This document shows positions 17,115-25,780 of a stretch of 64,000 nucleotides of DNA, one piece after another. Below the pieces are notes generated by a model, which was not told the origin of the DNA, made no database searches, and saw only the letters and a list, made by a program, of their open reading frames with translations. Position numbers and translations under genes: made by a program. How positions within the stretch are numbered: position 1 is the stretch's first letter; every line of letters starts with the position of its first letter. The DNA is from Lachnospiraceae bacterium XBD2001 (GTDB taxonomy: Bacteria > Bacillota > Clostridia > Lachnospirales > Lachnospiraceae). The stretch lies in contig FPAN01000004.1 in NCBI GenBank assembly GCA_900116395.1, positions 124,001 to 188,000 of the forward strand, in the 5' to 3' direction.

Positions 17115-17419
17115 AACCTTGCCCTCCTTATATGAAAATGATTTATATTCCTCTACATGTACTTCTCACGAAGAAGAGTATACCATATTTCCCTATGTTT
17201 TCGCACCCTCTCCTTGGAAAATGTTGATTTTTCGGGCTTTGTTTTATCTATTTCGCCCAAAGACGGCCCTTCCTATCTGGCTATTTTTCGTATATTATTA
17301 CGAATTTGTCGAAGTTATATAATAATTTGACTTATTATCTTAATTTTTCGCACGAAATATACGATAATATATATGAAAGTATAAGTGCAACGTTTCTGAG
17401 CAATCAAGGAGGTAGACTT
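17115..17419. other. Gene-free stretch with AT-rich palindromes
   Basis: Holds the upstream regions of two divergent small genes. The only structure I can point to is a perfect inverted repeat TTCGTA-N6-TACGAA at 17287-17304 and a distant inverted partner pair TCGTATATT (17288-17296) / AATATACGA (17356-17364). No clear sigma-A promoter could be placed. Confidence 0.4.
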
Positions 17420-17617
17420 ATGGATAGGTTTATTACCCAGATTGTCGGTCCGGCATCTATGACTTCGCAACAAAGGAAAAATGAGAAAAAGCAGCTTCGT
17501 AAGAAAAAAGATTCTTTTGCAGAAAAAGAATCTGTGACATCCGGCGAGCAGTATGCCGCTGTATATATTCCGGGGGAAACGGAGATACAGCCGGTTACAT
17601 ACCATAGGCCAAAGTAG
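17420..17617 (+). CDS. Small basic protein of unknown function
   Basis: 65 residues starting MDRFITQIVGPASMTSQQRK. The start is chosen because AAGGAGGTAGACTT ends right at the ATG; a longer in-frame extension lacks a ribosome site. The middle is highly basic and charged (RKNEKKQLRKKKDSF), with no membrane helix. A strong terminator 33 bases after the stop supports a real transcription unit. No family recognised. Confidence 0.6.
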   Translation: MDRFITQIVGPASMTSQQRKNEKKQLRKKKDSFAEKESVTSGEQYAAVYIPGETEIQPVTYHRPK

Positions 17618-17649
17618 TACATGGCTTTTTCACCGATAATCACACCACA

Positions 17650-17690
17650 AAAAATGCCAAGGGAAAAATCCCTTGGCATTTTGTTTTATT
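17650..17690. terminator. Strong bidirectional terminator
   Basis: Fourteen-base-pair stem AAAATGCCAAGGGA/TCCCTTGGCATTTT with an A4 loop, followed by TTGTTTTATTTT. Serves the small plus-strand gene and the convergent permease. Confidence 0.92.
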
Positions 17691-19119
17691 TTGCTGCTTT
17701 TGCATCTTCAGAAGCTTTGATCTTCGGAAGAATAATTCCAAGTGCAATTAATACAACCGGAGCTGCAATATTTAAAATCATGGTGAAGAGGTCTTCATCA
17801 TACATTCCCAAAATACAGCATGCTGCAGTTACTGCCAAGCACCAGAATCCGAAGAATAATGCCACGCCTTGATTCTTGACGAAGCGATATTCTGCAGGGA
17901 ACTTCTGCATAGCTTTACGCATTGCAATATAAGCGATAAATACCCATAAATAACGCATTGGCATACATACGGAGTTCAGCTTGTTCAGCTGCTTCAATAC
18001 GTCTGCTGCGCCCGGTACGAAAGACTGGATTAAGATAATTCCGCCGGATAATACCATAACCATCTTGATACCGTTCACATATGCACCCTTGTCATTCTGA
18101 ACCAACAACTTGGACGGAATGAAATCACGCGCATCTTCGTTGTCCAATAACATACGAAGCGGTGCATCAATGGACAATACCAATGTGGATAACTGTCCGA
18201 TGACATTACATAATGCGTAGATAACTACCAGCGCATCACCGATATGGTAGTACTGGCCCAATCTCTGGAATGCCCAGTAAGAACCGTTGGCAACGTATGC
18301 GCTGAAGGACTCCGGAGACTCATTGATCACTGTCGGGTCAAACATCATACCAAGTGCAATATTACCAAGGATTGCAGATACCACAACCATGATGGCAAGT
18401 GTAATCATCGCACGTGGGAATCCCTTACTTGGGTTCTCTACCTTGTTAACGTATGGAGAAATCTTCTCACATCCACCTACGGCAAACACCAGAATGGACA
18501 GAGAAGTAAAATACTTCACATTGAATTCCGGAAGCAGTGCCTTCATGGAAGTATCCGCAGCAACGTAAGTTGCCTGTGGATTAATGGCAGGTGCAGCGAA
18601 CATCATGAGAATAAATAAAATAGACATGACGAACATACTGGTTCCTGCGATGGTTGTAAGAGACTTCAGTGGATTCAATCCACGGCTTGCAATGTAACCG
18701 AAAATCAACAGGATTGCCAAAGAAGCAAGCTGTACGTAAATGGTCTTGAAGGAATCATAGGTCTCCGCATTACGGAAAATTGCCCAGCTTAATGCCTTCA
18801 ATCCACCACTACTCTTACTGGAAATGTAAGTAATGTGGCATGCCCAATAGGTCCAACCTGCATAGTATGCGAACTTCGGTCCTAAGGTTGCATGAATCCA
18901 AGAACTTACTCCACCGCCGGAAGTCTTGAATGCAGAGCCTAACTCTCCTACCATCAATGCGTATGGTACGAAGTACAACGCAAACATCAAAATCCAGCTG
19001 AAGATTACCTGGTTACCATTGAAGTATACAAAGCCATTTACAACATTACCAAATCCCCAAACGGTAGAAAATGCCATGAATGCCAGTGTATACCACATCA
19101 TTTTCTTGTCTTTGTTCAT
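17686..19119 (-). CDS. APC-family amino acid permease
   Basis: About 477 residues with some twelve hydrophobic helices. The N-terminal WYTLAFMAFSTVWGFGNVVNG and the SGGGVSSWIH segment (about residue 70) are typical of the APC superfamily, and the whole resembles the YjeM/GadC-like glutamate/GABA-type group. The exact substrate cannot be read. I chose MNKDKKMMWYT at 19117-19119 because GAGGGAGAGACA precedes it. It stands alone between the bidirectional terminator at 17650 and the rpsI terminator. Confidence 0.85.
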   Translation of the reverse strand: MNKDKKMMWYTLAFMAFSTVWGFGNVVNGFVYFNGNQVIFSWILMFALYFVPYALMVGELGSAFKTSGGGVSSWIHATLGPKFAYYAGWTYWACHITYISSKSSGGLKALSWAIFRNAETYDSFKTIYVQLASLAILLIFGYIASRGLNPLKSLTTIAGTSMFVMSILFILMMFAAPAINPQATYVAADTSMKALLPEFNVKYFTSLSILVFAVGGCEKISPYVNKVENPSKGFPRAMITLAIMVVVSAILGNIALGMMFDPTVINESPESFSAYVANGSYWAFQRLGQYYHIGDALVVIYALCNVIGQLSTLVLSIDAPLRMLLDNEDARDFIPSKLLVQNDKGAYVNGIKMVMVLSGGIILIQSFVPGAADVLKQLNKLNSVCMPMRYLWVFIAYIAMRKAMQKFPAEYRFVKNQGVALFFGFWCLAVTAACCILGMYDEDLFTMILNIAAPVVLIALGIILPKIKASEDAKAAK

Positions 19120-19164
19120 TGTCTCTCCCTCTCTATGGAACAAATTCGACAGGGAGTAATCTTT

Positions 19165-19208
19165 TTCTTAAAAAATAAAGACCACATTGCAATAATGTGG
19201 TCTTTGAA
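19165..19208 (-). terminator. Terminator of rplM-rpsI
   Basis: Twelve-base-pair stem AAAGACCACATT/AATGTGGTCTTT (19177-19205) followed on the minus strand by TATTTTTTAAG. Confidence 0.88.
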
Positions 19209-19231
19209 ATCGTAATAAACCAGATGTAAGA

Positions 19232-19630
19232 CTAACGCTTGGAGAACTGTGGTGCACGACGTGCTGCCTTCAAACCGTACTTCTTACGCTCCTTCATACG
19301 AGGATCACGAGTAAGGAATCCAGCGCTCTTTAATACTGGACGATACTCCTCATCAACCTCTAATAAAGCTCTGGAGATACCGTGACGGATTGCTCCAGCC
19401 TGTCCGGTATAACCACCACCGCTTACGTTAACCAATACATCGAACTTGTCAACATTGTTGGTTAATACGAGTGGCTGACGAACGATAACCTTCAAGGTCT
19501 CAAGACCAAGGTACTCATCGATGTCTCTCTTATTGATAGTGATCTTACCAGTTCCTGGTACTAAATATACTCTTGCAACAGAAGACTTTCTTCTTCCGGT
19601 TCCGTAATATCTATTAGAATTCTTAGCCAA
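19232..19630 (-). CDS. rpsI: 30S ribosomal protein S9
   Basis: Ribosomal protein of the 30S head, 132 residues. The N-terminus [16 protein letters not shown] and the C-terminal [14 protein letters not shown] tail, which reaches the P-site tRNA, are the family hallmarks. The initiation codon is TTG (19628-19630), not ATG: GGAGGTAACGACA stands directly before it and no in-frame ATG is nearby. It follows rplM by 15 bases, the conserved L13-S9 order. Confidence 0.98.
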   Translation of the reverse strand: MAKNSNRYYGTGRRKSSVARVYLVPGTGKITINKRDIDEYLGLETLKVIVRQPLVLTNNVDKFDVLVNVSGGGYTGQAGAIRHGISRALLEVDEEYRPVLKSAGFLTRDPRMKERKKYGLKAARRAPQFSKR

Positions 19631-19645
19631 TGTCGTTACCTCCTA

Positions 19646-20074
19646 TTAAAATGTAAGAACTTCAGGCTTCTGAGCCTCATGCTTGTGATCAGCGCCTGCG
19701 TATACGAATAACTTCTTGTACATCTCTCTTCCAAGAGGTCCCTTAGGAAGCATTCCCTTAACACCCAACTCGATAACGTGCTCTGGATGCTTAGCTAACA
19801 TGTCGCGAAGAGAAGTCTCCTTCATTCCTCCAACATAGTCAGAGTGATGATAGTAAATCTTCTGATCTAACTTCTTACCGGAAACCTTAATCTTCTCAGC
19901 GTTAACTACGATTACGTAATCTCCGCAATCCTCGTGAGGAGTGAAGATTGGCTTATTCTTTCCTCTTAATACCTTAGCAACTTCAGATGCAAGACGACCA
20001 AGAGTCTGTCCTTCTGCATCAACAACATACCATTTTCTCTCAACCTTAGCAGGGTTTGGCATATATGTATTCAT
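19646..20074 (-). CDS. rplM: 50S ribosomal protein L13
   Basis: Early-assembly protein of the 50S subunit, 142 residues. Family marks are [22 protein letters not shown] cut across residues 18-39, the [13 protein letters not shown] motif, and the [10 protein letters not shown] segment near residue 105. AGGAGGATACAACCAG precedes the ATG. It leads the rplM-rpsI operon from a near-perfect promoter with a leader of roughly 135 bases, long enough to hold an L13-type autoregulatory structure, though I could not fold one with confidence. Confidence 0.98.
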   Translation of the reverse strand: MNTYMPNPAKVERKWYVVDAEGQTLGRLASEVAKVLRGKNKPIFTPHEDCGDYVIVVNAEKIKVSGKKLDQKIYYHHSDYVGGMKETSLRDMLAKHPEHVIELGVKGMLPKGPLGREMYKKLFVYAGADHKHEAQKPEVLTF

Positions 20075-20217
20075 CTGGTTGTATCCTCCTATAATTCTAT
20101 TGATGTTACTCGTGGCTCATCAGTAAAATGTCCGAAATACTGAACCCGCCTCTATATAGTTAAAAATAAACTACCGGGGCTAATGGTAATTTATCTCAAA
20201 ACTACATCAGCCGTTAC

Positions 20218-20246
20218 ATTATAGTACACGAATCCCGGTGTGTCAA
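20218..20246 (-). promoter_or_regulatory. Consensus promoter of rplM-rpsI
   Basis: Minus-strand TTGACA (20241-20246) and TATAAT (20218-20223) with a 17-base spacer: an exact consensus pair. Confidence 0.85.
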
Positions 20247-20255
20247 TGGCGTAAA

Positions 20256-21500
20256 TTAATCTCGTCTTAGGGCTTCGATTGGGTTCAACTTGGACGCCTT
20301 GGAGGCCGGCATTGCTCCGAAGAGAATACCGATTCCCATAGAAAATGCTACGGAAATAAAAATCCATGGAATACTTACCGCAAATTCCAATCCTGTCAAA
20401 GTAGAAATCAGTTTGGCCAGCGCGATTCCAACGATAATTCCCAAGATTCCGCCCACACTGGTAAGCACTGCGGACTCGGTTAAGAACTGTGCCATAATCA
20501 CACGACGCTTGGCACCTAATGCCTTCTTCAAACCGATTTCGGAGGTACGCTCGGTTACGGATACCAACATGATATTCATAACGCCGATACCACCAACCAA
20601 AAGAGACAAACTTGCGATACCAACCAACATCAACTGGATAGCATTGGTCAAGGTCTTCAACTCATCTCCGGAATCTCCGTTGTTGGATCCGTACTGATAC
20701 TGACCGGACATCAGATACGTGTTCAGCTCTTCGGAAGCGCTCTTGGCTACCGGCTGCATATCCTTGGCGGTCTGTACCTTAATCGCTACGGATTCCGGCT
20801 CATCATACTGGTATACGATTGGCCAGGTTCCGTCCGGAATGAAGACCTGTCCCTGTCCGTTGGAGTAACTGTTCATATAGTAATCGTTGATGGACTCGTA
20901 CTCTTCCTCTTGCTTATTCAAATTCTTAGCAACGCCCACAACAACGAAGGGTTCACTGTTAATCTCAATGGCTTCGCCCACCGGATTCTCTCCGTTGAAC
21001 AATATATCTCTTGCACCTTCATCAATGATGGCTACTTTTTTACCGGTTGTATATTCATCTTCGGTAAAATCACGGCCGGCGGAAATACGATACTCTACCA
21101 TATCCAAATATCCGGCATTGATTCCGTAGATTTTACCATAGCTCATGCCGATATCCTGGTAGTATACCTGGTTCCAGCCCTGGCGAACATGGAACTTACC
21201 TGCGTCTACAACCCCATCCATCTGTTTGATGGCATCGATGGAGCTGTCATTTACCATTGGAACTCCGTTTGGAATTCCGGATGAAAAATCGTATTCCCAA
21301 TTATCCTGCAATACACTGACTGTAACCACATTGTTACCGGCACCAATCAAGCTCTTCTCCAGCTTTCGGTTGGTTCCCTGTACAATGGATACGATGGCAA
21401 TAATGGATGCAATACCGATGATCACACCCAGCATTGTCAGTATGGAGCGAAGCTTATGAGACCATATACCTCGCATGGAAAGTATAATATTTTCAATCAT
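20256..21500 (-). CDS. MacB-like ABC transporter permease
   Basis: A 414-residue membrane subunit. It has one N-terminal helix after MRGIWSHKLRSILTMLGVIIG, a large extracytoplasmic MacB-type domain (about residues 45-265), then the FtsX domain with three helices from about residue 290 (SLLVGGIGVMNIMLVSVTERTSEIGLKKALGA). The start at 21498-21500 follows GGAGGAAGCTTCAA. It ends an operon with an ATPase and two membrane-fusion-type adaptors, together a MacAB/YknXYZ-like exporter. The cargo (antimicrobial peptide, drug or lipid) is not visible. Confidence 0.9.
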   Translation of the reverse strand: MIENIILSMRGIWSHKLRSILTMLGVIIGIASIIAIVSIVQGTNRKLEKSLIGAGNNVVTVSVLQDNWEYDFSSGIPNGVPMVNDSSIDAIKQMDGVVDAGKFHVRQGWNQVYYQDIGMSYGKIYGINAGYLDMVEYRISAGRDFTEDEYTTGKKVAIIDEGARDILFNGENPVGEAIEINSEPFVVVGVAKNLNKQEEEYESINDYYMNSYSNGQGQVFIPDGTWPIVYQYDEPESVAIKVQTAKDMQPVAKSASEELNTYLMSGQYQYGSNNGDSGDELKTLTNAIQLMLVGIASLSLLVGGIGVMNIMLVSVTERTSEIGLKKALGAKRRVIMAQFLTESAVLTSVGGILGIIVGIALAKLISTLTGLEFAVSIPWIFISVAFSMGIGILFGAMPASKASKLNPIEALRRD

Positions 21501-21513
21501 TTGAAGCTTCCTC

Positions 21514-23148
21514 CTAGAATAACATATCAAAAACCGACATCTGCGTGGTGGTCTTTATGCCCTCTTTGGCTTTGCTGCCGTAAGGGAAGGCAATCATATC
21601 ATCCAGCGTCAGTCCGTCTGTAATCTGAACGTACTCGGATTCCGAGGTGTTTTTCACCGTAACCGGTTTCTTCACCAGGCGACCCTTGCCGTTGTCTGCC
21701 AAAACATAGTTGCCGTTATCGTCGCTGCGTACATAGATTTTTTCCAGAACGATGGCATCCGTATTCTCTTCCATCACCTTGGAAATCTGCACGTACTCTC
21801 CGGTCTTGAATCCATCCGCATTCTCGATATATGCGGTGTACGGATACCAGGATACGTTGCTGTTGCCGTTGCTCCATCCGTCGTAGTTGGCTGCCGGATA
21901 AGAAGATACCTCGGTAATGGTTGCCGTTGCGTAGGCACCACTCTCCCAGGAATTGATGGCGATTTCGTCGCCTTCCTTCATGGAATCCAGCTGCAACTCA
22001 CTGACATATCCGGTGACTGCCAAACCGTTCTGGCTGGAAATGGTGATAAAAGCACTTCCGTCCTGTGGCGGGTTCTTGTAGTCTCCCATGGTAAGGACAA
22101 CGCCTGCAATCTTGGCCGTTACCGTTGCTTCAGAAAGACGTCGCTTCGCATCATCCAGATTGATTTGGGCGCTCTTTACTGCGTTTTCTGCCTTCTTAAT
22201 TCCGATTTCATCGGATGCGGTCTGTTCCTTCTTCTCATTCTCTGTCAGGCCCTTCGGGTCATATTCCGGATACTTCGTCTCCGTTGGCACAACCGGCGTA
22301 ACCGGTGTAAAAGAGTAATCTTTCATCGTTGCCACCAAGCGATACTCGCTAGTAAACGGAACACCACCGATTTTATACTCATAAGGCACGCTTGCTCCAT
22401 TCTCATCTGTGCGATTACCTTTTAGCACTGCCCACTCTGACTTATCAATAAACTCTTGCACTGTGCTTTGAGAAATAATCGCAGACTCATCATTACAAGT
22501 ATATACCCACGGATCTGCTTCTGTACCAGTACCGGTTGCATTCGTTGTAATTCCCGTGTATGTCAGCTCGTGCGCCGCCTTATACTCCGCATTCGCTTTT
22601 TCCTGATTAGCTTCCGTTTCTTCCTCCGCCTTTTTTAGCGCCTCTTCATTTTGCTTATCAATCTTCTTAATTTCCTCTTCCTGCGCTTTTTCACTTGGAA
22701 CGATGGTTGCTTTCCCAGTGTTCTCTAAGGTCTGCTTCGCAACAGAGAGATTGTAGTTGGCAACATCCAGGCTTAACTTTGCCTGTTCCACCTGGAGTTC
22801 TAAGCTCTCGGTATCGTACTGGAACAACTTGTCACCAACCGCTACGGTGTCGCCCTTCTTCACATAAACTTCTGTAATATCGCTGGTGGCATCCCAGTAA
22901 ATATTCTGGGTTGCTGCATCCTGGATGACGCCCTCGCTGGAGGAGTCGCTTAACACCCAAGTCATGTTTATATCCATGACCGCCTGCACATAGGCCTTGC
23001 TGTACATGTACTTATAATAGACGCTTCCGCCTACAACCGCCAATACAACGATTCCGAGGATAACAAGTCCGACGATTTTGCCCTTATGCTTCTTCACTTT
23101 CGGCGCCTTCGGCGCTTTCTGCGCTTTGTTCTTCTTCAACAATGGCAT
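21514..23148 (-). CDS. Large membrane-fusion (HlyD/MacA-type) adaptor with insertion
   Basis: 544 residues from MPLLKKNKAQK. A basic N-terminus is followed by one transmembrane helix (IVGLVILGIVVLAVVGGSVYY), a lipoyl-like domain (about 55-130), a helical hairpin, beta-barrel regions and a C-terminal domain. The hairpin is interrupted between about residues 190 and 290 by a Thr/Gly/Asn-rich segment not usual for the family. The start is chosen at 23148, 9 bases after GAGGAGG. It overlaps the end of the upstream ATPase gene by 65 bases in another frame. Lies between ATPase and permease genes; presumed extracytoplasmic partner of that permease. Confidence 0.82.
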   Translation of the reverse strand: MPLLKKNKAQKAPKAPKVKKHKGKIVGLVILGIVVLAVVGGSVYYKYMYSKAYVQAVMDINMTWVLSDSSSEGVIQDAATQNIYWDATSDITEVYVKKGDTVAVGDKLFQYDTESLELQVEQAKLSLDVANYNLSVAKQTLENTGKATIVPSEKAQEEEIKKIDKQNEEALKKAEEETEANQEKANAEYKAAHELTYTGITTNATGTGTEADPWVYTCNDESAIISQSTVQEFIDKSEWAVLKGNRTDENGASVPYEYKIGGVPFTSEYRLVATMKDYSFTPVTPVVPTETKYPEYDPKGLTENEKKEQTASDEIGIKKAENAVKSAQINLDDAKRRLSEATVTAKIAGVVLTMGDYKNPPQDGSAFITISSQNGLAVTGYVSELQLDSMKEGDEIAINSWESGAYATATITEVSSYPAANYDGWSNGNSNVSWYPYTAYIENADGFKTGEYVQISKVMEENTDAIVLEKIYVRSDDNGNYVLADNGKGRLVKKPVTVKNTSESEYVQITDGLTLDDMIAFPYGSKAKEGIKTTTQMSVFDMLF

Positions 23149-23830
23149 GTCTTGCATCCTCCTCTCTATCATAGATTCGTCCGTCTACGATGTATTTTAC
23201 GGTCTTGGCATGAGCTGCAATTCCGCTGTCGTGGGTAATCATTACAATGGTAACACCCTCATCGTTCAGCTTCTTAAAAAGCTCCATGACCTGAGCACCG
23301 GACTTCTGGTCCAACGCACCCGTCGGCTCATCTGCTAAGAGAATCTGCGGATCGTTAACCAGCGCTCTTGCAATGGCCACACGCTGCTTCTGTCCACCGG
23401 ACAACTGGTTCGGCATAAAATTCATACGCTCGCCCAGACCAACACGCTTCAGTGCCTCCTCTGCAATTGCCCGCCGCTTGGAGCGCGGTACTCCGGCAAA
23501 AGACAACGGTAACATGACATTATGCAGGGCTGTCTCACCCGGAAGCAGCTGATAACTCTGGAATACGAATCCGATTTTGTGGCAACGGATCTCGGACAAA
23601 GAGTTATCACTCTGTGCCAAAACATCGATACCGTCCAACAGATACTTGCCTTCCGTCGGAAGGTCCAAGCATCCCACAATATTCATCAAGGTAGACTTAC
23701 CGGATCCGGACGGTCCCTGGATTGCCAGGTAGTCTCCCTTATCCACCGACAGCGAGACGTCTTTTAAAACCGGAACTTCCAAGGCATCTTGCTGATATGT
23801 TTTATAAATATTCGATAATTCTAAAATCAT
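23084..23830 (-). CDS. MacB/LolD-type ABC transporter ATPase
   Basis: A 248-residue cytosolic ATPase. Walker [11 protein letters not shown] (about residues 39-48), Q-loop FQSYQLLPGETA, signature [13 protein letters not shown] (about 143), Walker B ILLADEPTGALD and the switch histidine in MITHDSG are all intact. The C-terminus carries an acidic extra tail (EEEQSAESAEGAESEEA), encoded by the bases that also encode the start of the next adaptor. Second gene of the exporter operon, 17 bases after the first adaptor. Confidence 0.93.
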   Translation of the reverse strand: MILELSNIYKTYQQDALEVPVLKDVSLSVDKGDYLAIQGPSGSGKSTLMNIVGCLDLPTEGKYLLDGIDVLAQSDNSLSEIRCHKIGFVFQSYQLLPGETALHNVMLPLSFAGVPRSKRRAIAEEALKRVGLGERMNFMPNQLSGGQKQRVAIARALVNDPQILLADEPTGALDQKSGAQVMELFKKLNDEGVTIVMITHDSGIAAHAKTVKYIVDGRIYDREEDARHAIVEEEQSAESAEGAESEEA

Positions 23831-23847
23831 AAGATTTCCTTCTTTTC

Positions 23848-24891
23848 CTATTCTTCTGTCGTCTCTTCGGTTGCTTCTTCAGCGCCCTCTTCCACCACTG
23901 CATCCTCTTCCTCTACTACGTCAGACTCAACATCTTCCATATCGCCGTAATCAAAAATCGGCTCAATATATACATGCTGCCCCAACAGCAATCCGTCTAC
24001 GCTACCAAGGTCAACATAGAAGGTGTACTTGGTGGAAGATTCACCGCTATTGCCACCGCCGTACATATCCTGATTATTGGTGTCCTTATTCACGCTCTCC
24101 GTATCAATCTTAGAAATGGTTCCCTCCCAGGTCTTGCTCTGATCTACACGGGAGTGAATGGTAACGCTCATGCCCTCAGAGAGCATGCCCACGTTCATCT
24201 CATCGACACTACCCTTCACGCGATAGGTTCCTGTTCCAAGGATGGTCATGTAAGGACCCTGGTCGGTAGAAGAGGTAGAAATGGTCTTAATCACACCGTC
24301 TACGGTAGATTTTACAATGGCATTCTCAATGCTCTTCTGCTTCGCTTCAATCTCCGCCTGTGTTGTACGCTGCTCTAACTGCGCCTGGCGAATCTGATTC
24401 TGAATATCCGTAATCTTCAACTGTAACTCTGTCTTAATGGCATTATCGGAAGTGTTGTTAATGTCATTCTGATAAGAAGCAATCTGGTTGTTGTATTCGG
24501 TAATACTGGTTGCGGTATTGTCCAAAGACAACTTGGCCTTCTCAATCTCCAGCTTCAGCTCGTCAGTCTTATAAGAGAAAAGAGGATCTCCCTTCTTGAC
24601 CTCATCACCTACCTGAACAAAGATTTCGTCGATTTCTTTAGATGCATCCTTCTGGACTTCCTGTGTCTCCTGTGCTTCAACAATTCCGGAATAATAATTG
24701 GACGCACCTACTCCCGCATACGAGTCGTCGACATAGAAATCATCATCCATTCCGTACATATCATCCCCGGCACCTGCACCGCGGAAACGCAGCACTGCGA
24801 ATACAATGCCAATAATCAGTGCAATGATGACCACAATAACTACCGGCAATACCCATTTCTTTTTCTTGGTTCCTTCTAAATTATGACCCAT
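23848..24891 (-). CDS. Membrane-fusion (HlyD-type) adaptor, first gene of exporter operon
   Basis: 347 residues. One N-terminal helix (WVLPVVIVVIIALIIGIVFAV), then an Asp/Tyr/Gly-rich linker, a lipoyl-like half-motif (IFVQVGDEVKKGDPLFSY, about 90-107), a coiled-coil hairpin (about 115-190), a second lipoyl half (IVKSTVDGVIKTIS) and a beta-barrel. The C-terminus is a very acidic tail (EEEDAVVEEGAEEATEETTEE), odd for the family. AGGGAGGTCAAGAAT precedes the ATG. The operon thus has two different adaptors for one ATPase/permease pair. Confidence 0.85.
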   Translation of the reverse strand: MGHNLEGTKKKKWVLPVVIVVIIALIIGIVFAVLRFRGAGAGDDMYGMDDDFYVDDSYAGVGASNYYSGIVEAQETQEVQKDASKEIDEIFVQVGDEVKKGDPLFSYKTDELKLEIEKAKLSLDNTATSITEYNNQIASYQNDINNTSDNAIKTELQLKITDIQNQIRQAQLEQRTTQAEIEAKQKSIENAIVKSTVDGVIKTISTSSTDQGPYMTILGTGTYRVKGSVDEMNVGMLSEGMSVTIHSRVDQSKTWEGTISKIDTESVNKDTNNQDMYGGGNSGESSTKYTFYVDLGSVDGLLLGQHVYIEPIFDYGDMEDVESDVVEEEDAVVEEGAEEATEETTEE

Positions 24892-24940
24892 ATTCTTGAC
24901 CTCCCTGGGTTAGTTTCAAACACGATAGTGTATTAATTGT

Positions 24941-24987
24941 TATAGTACACCCATACACACTATAGCACGTTCCCCAAAAAATGTCAC
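24941..24987 (-). promoter_or_regulatory. Promoter and palindrome of exporter operon
   Basis: Minus-strand GTGACA (24982-24987) and TATAGT (24959-24964) with a 17-base spacer. The -10 is one arm of a perfect inverted repeat TATAGT-N12-ACTATA at 24941-24964, a plausible repressor site. Confidence 0.5.
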
Positions 24988-25002
24988 GCAATATGTTGTA
25001 TA

Positions 25003-25034
25003 AATAAAAAAGCGCGTATTCTCATGGAATACGC
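25003..25034 (-). terminator. Terminator after truA
   Basis: Stem CGCGTATTC/GAATACGCG around a short TCAT loop (25013-25034) with a T-rich exit on the minus strand. It ends the long vanW-to-truA gene run. Confidence 0.85.
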
Positions 25035-25038
25035 GACT

Positions 25039-25779
25039 TTAGTCGTTATATGAAATATGAATTAAGGTCAAACCTTCCGGCGGAGCTGTCGGTCCTGCCA
25101 GTTCCCGATCCTTGCCTTCCAGAATCCGAGGCATATCCTCCACTTCTTTCAGGCCGGTTCCAATCTGAATTAAGGTTCCCGCAATGATACGGACCATATT
25201 ATATAGGAATCCATTCCCTCGCACACGAATCGTAATAATATCCTGCGCGTCCCGTGTCACCGTCAAATCGTAAATGGTACGAACGAAAGTGTTGGTCTGG
25301 GAATGAACGGAAGCAAAACTGGTAAAGTCATGCTCACCAATCAGAACATTCGCCGCCTGCTGCATACGGTCCACGTCCAACTTATGATGGAAAAAATACG
25401 TATTATGACGAAGGGTGGGATCTGCAAATCTCCGATTCAAAATCCGATACTCGTAGGTCTTGTCGCTCTTGGAAAAACGGGGATGAAAATCCGCATCCAC
25501 CTCCGCAGATTCCTGGATGACAATGTCCTCCGGCAGTCGCTGGTTCAATGCATAGGCAATCTTCTCACCGGGCATCCGGGTATCTACGTCAAAAGCACAC
25601 ACATTTCCAAGGGCATGCACCCCTGCATCGGTTCGGCTGGCGCCCACCACGGAAATCGGCTGTTGGAAAAGCTCGCTTAAGGTCTCATTCAGCACCTGCT
25701 GCACGGTAATTCCATTGGGTTGTACCTGCCACCCGCAATAATTGGTGCCATCATAGGCCACAACTAATTTTACTCTCAT
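25039..25779 (-). CDS. truA: tRNA pseudouridine(38-40) synthase
   Basis: Makes pseudouridine at positions 38-40 of the tRNA anticodon arm; cytosolic. 246 residues starting MRVKLVVAYDGTNYCGWQ. The catalytic aspartate is in GASRTDAGVHA (about residues 50-60). The start at 25777-25779 follows TTGGAGTCTAAT and lies 1 base after the ecfT stop. The ecfA1-ecfA2-ecfT-truA order is a well-known Firmicutes arrangement. Confidence 0.96.
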   Translation of the reverse strand: MRVKLVVAYDGTNYCGWQVQPNGITVQQVLNETLSELFQQPISVVGASRTDAGVHALGNVCAFDVDTRMPGEKIAYALNQRLPEDIVIQESAEVDADFHPRFSKSDKTYEYRILNRRFADPTLRHNTYFFHHKLDVDRMQQAANVLIGEHDFTSFASVHSQTNTFVRTIYDLTVTRDAQDIITIRVRGNGFLYNMVRIIAGTLIQIGTGLKEVEDMPRILEGKDRELAGPTAPPEGLTLIHISYND

Positions 25780-25780
25780 A

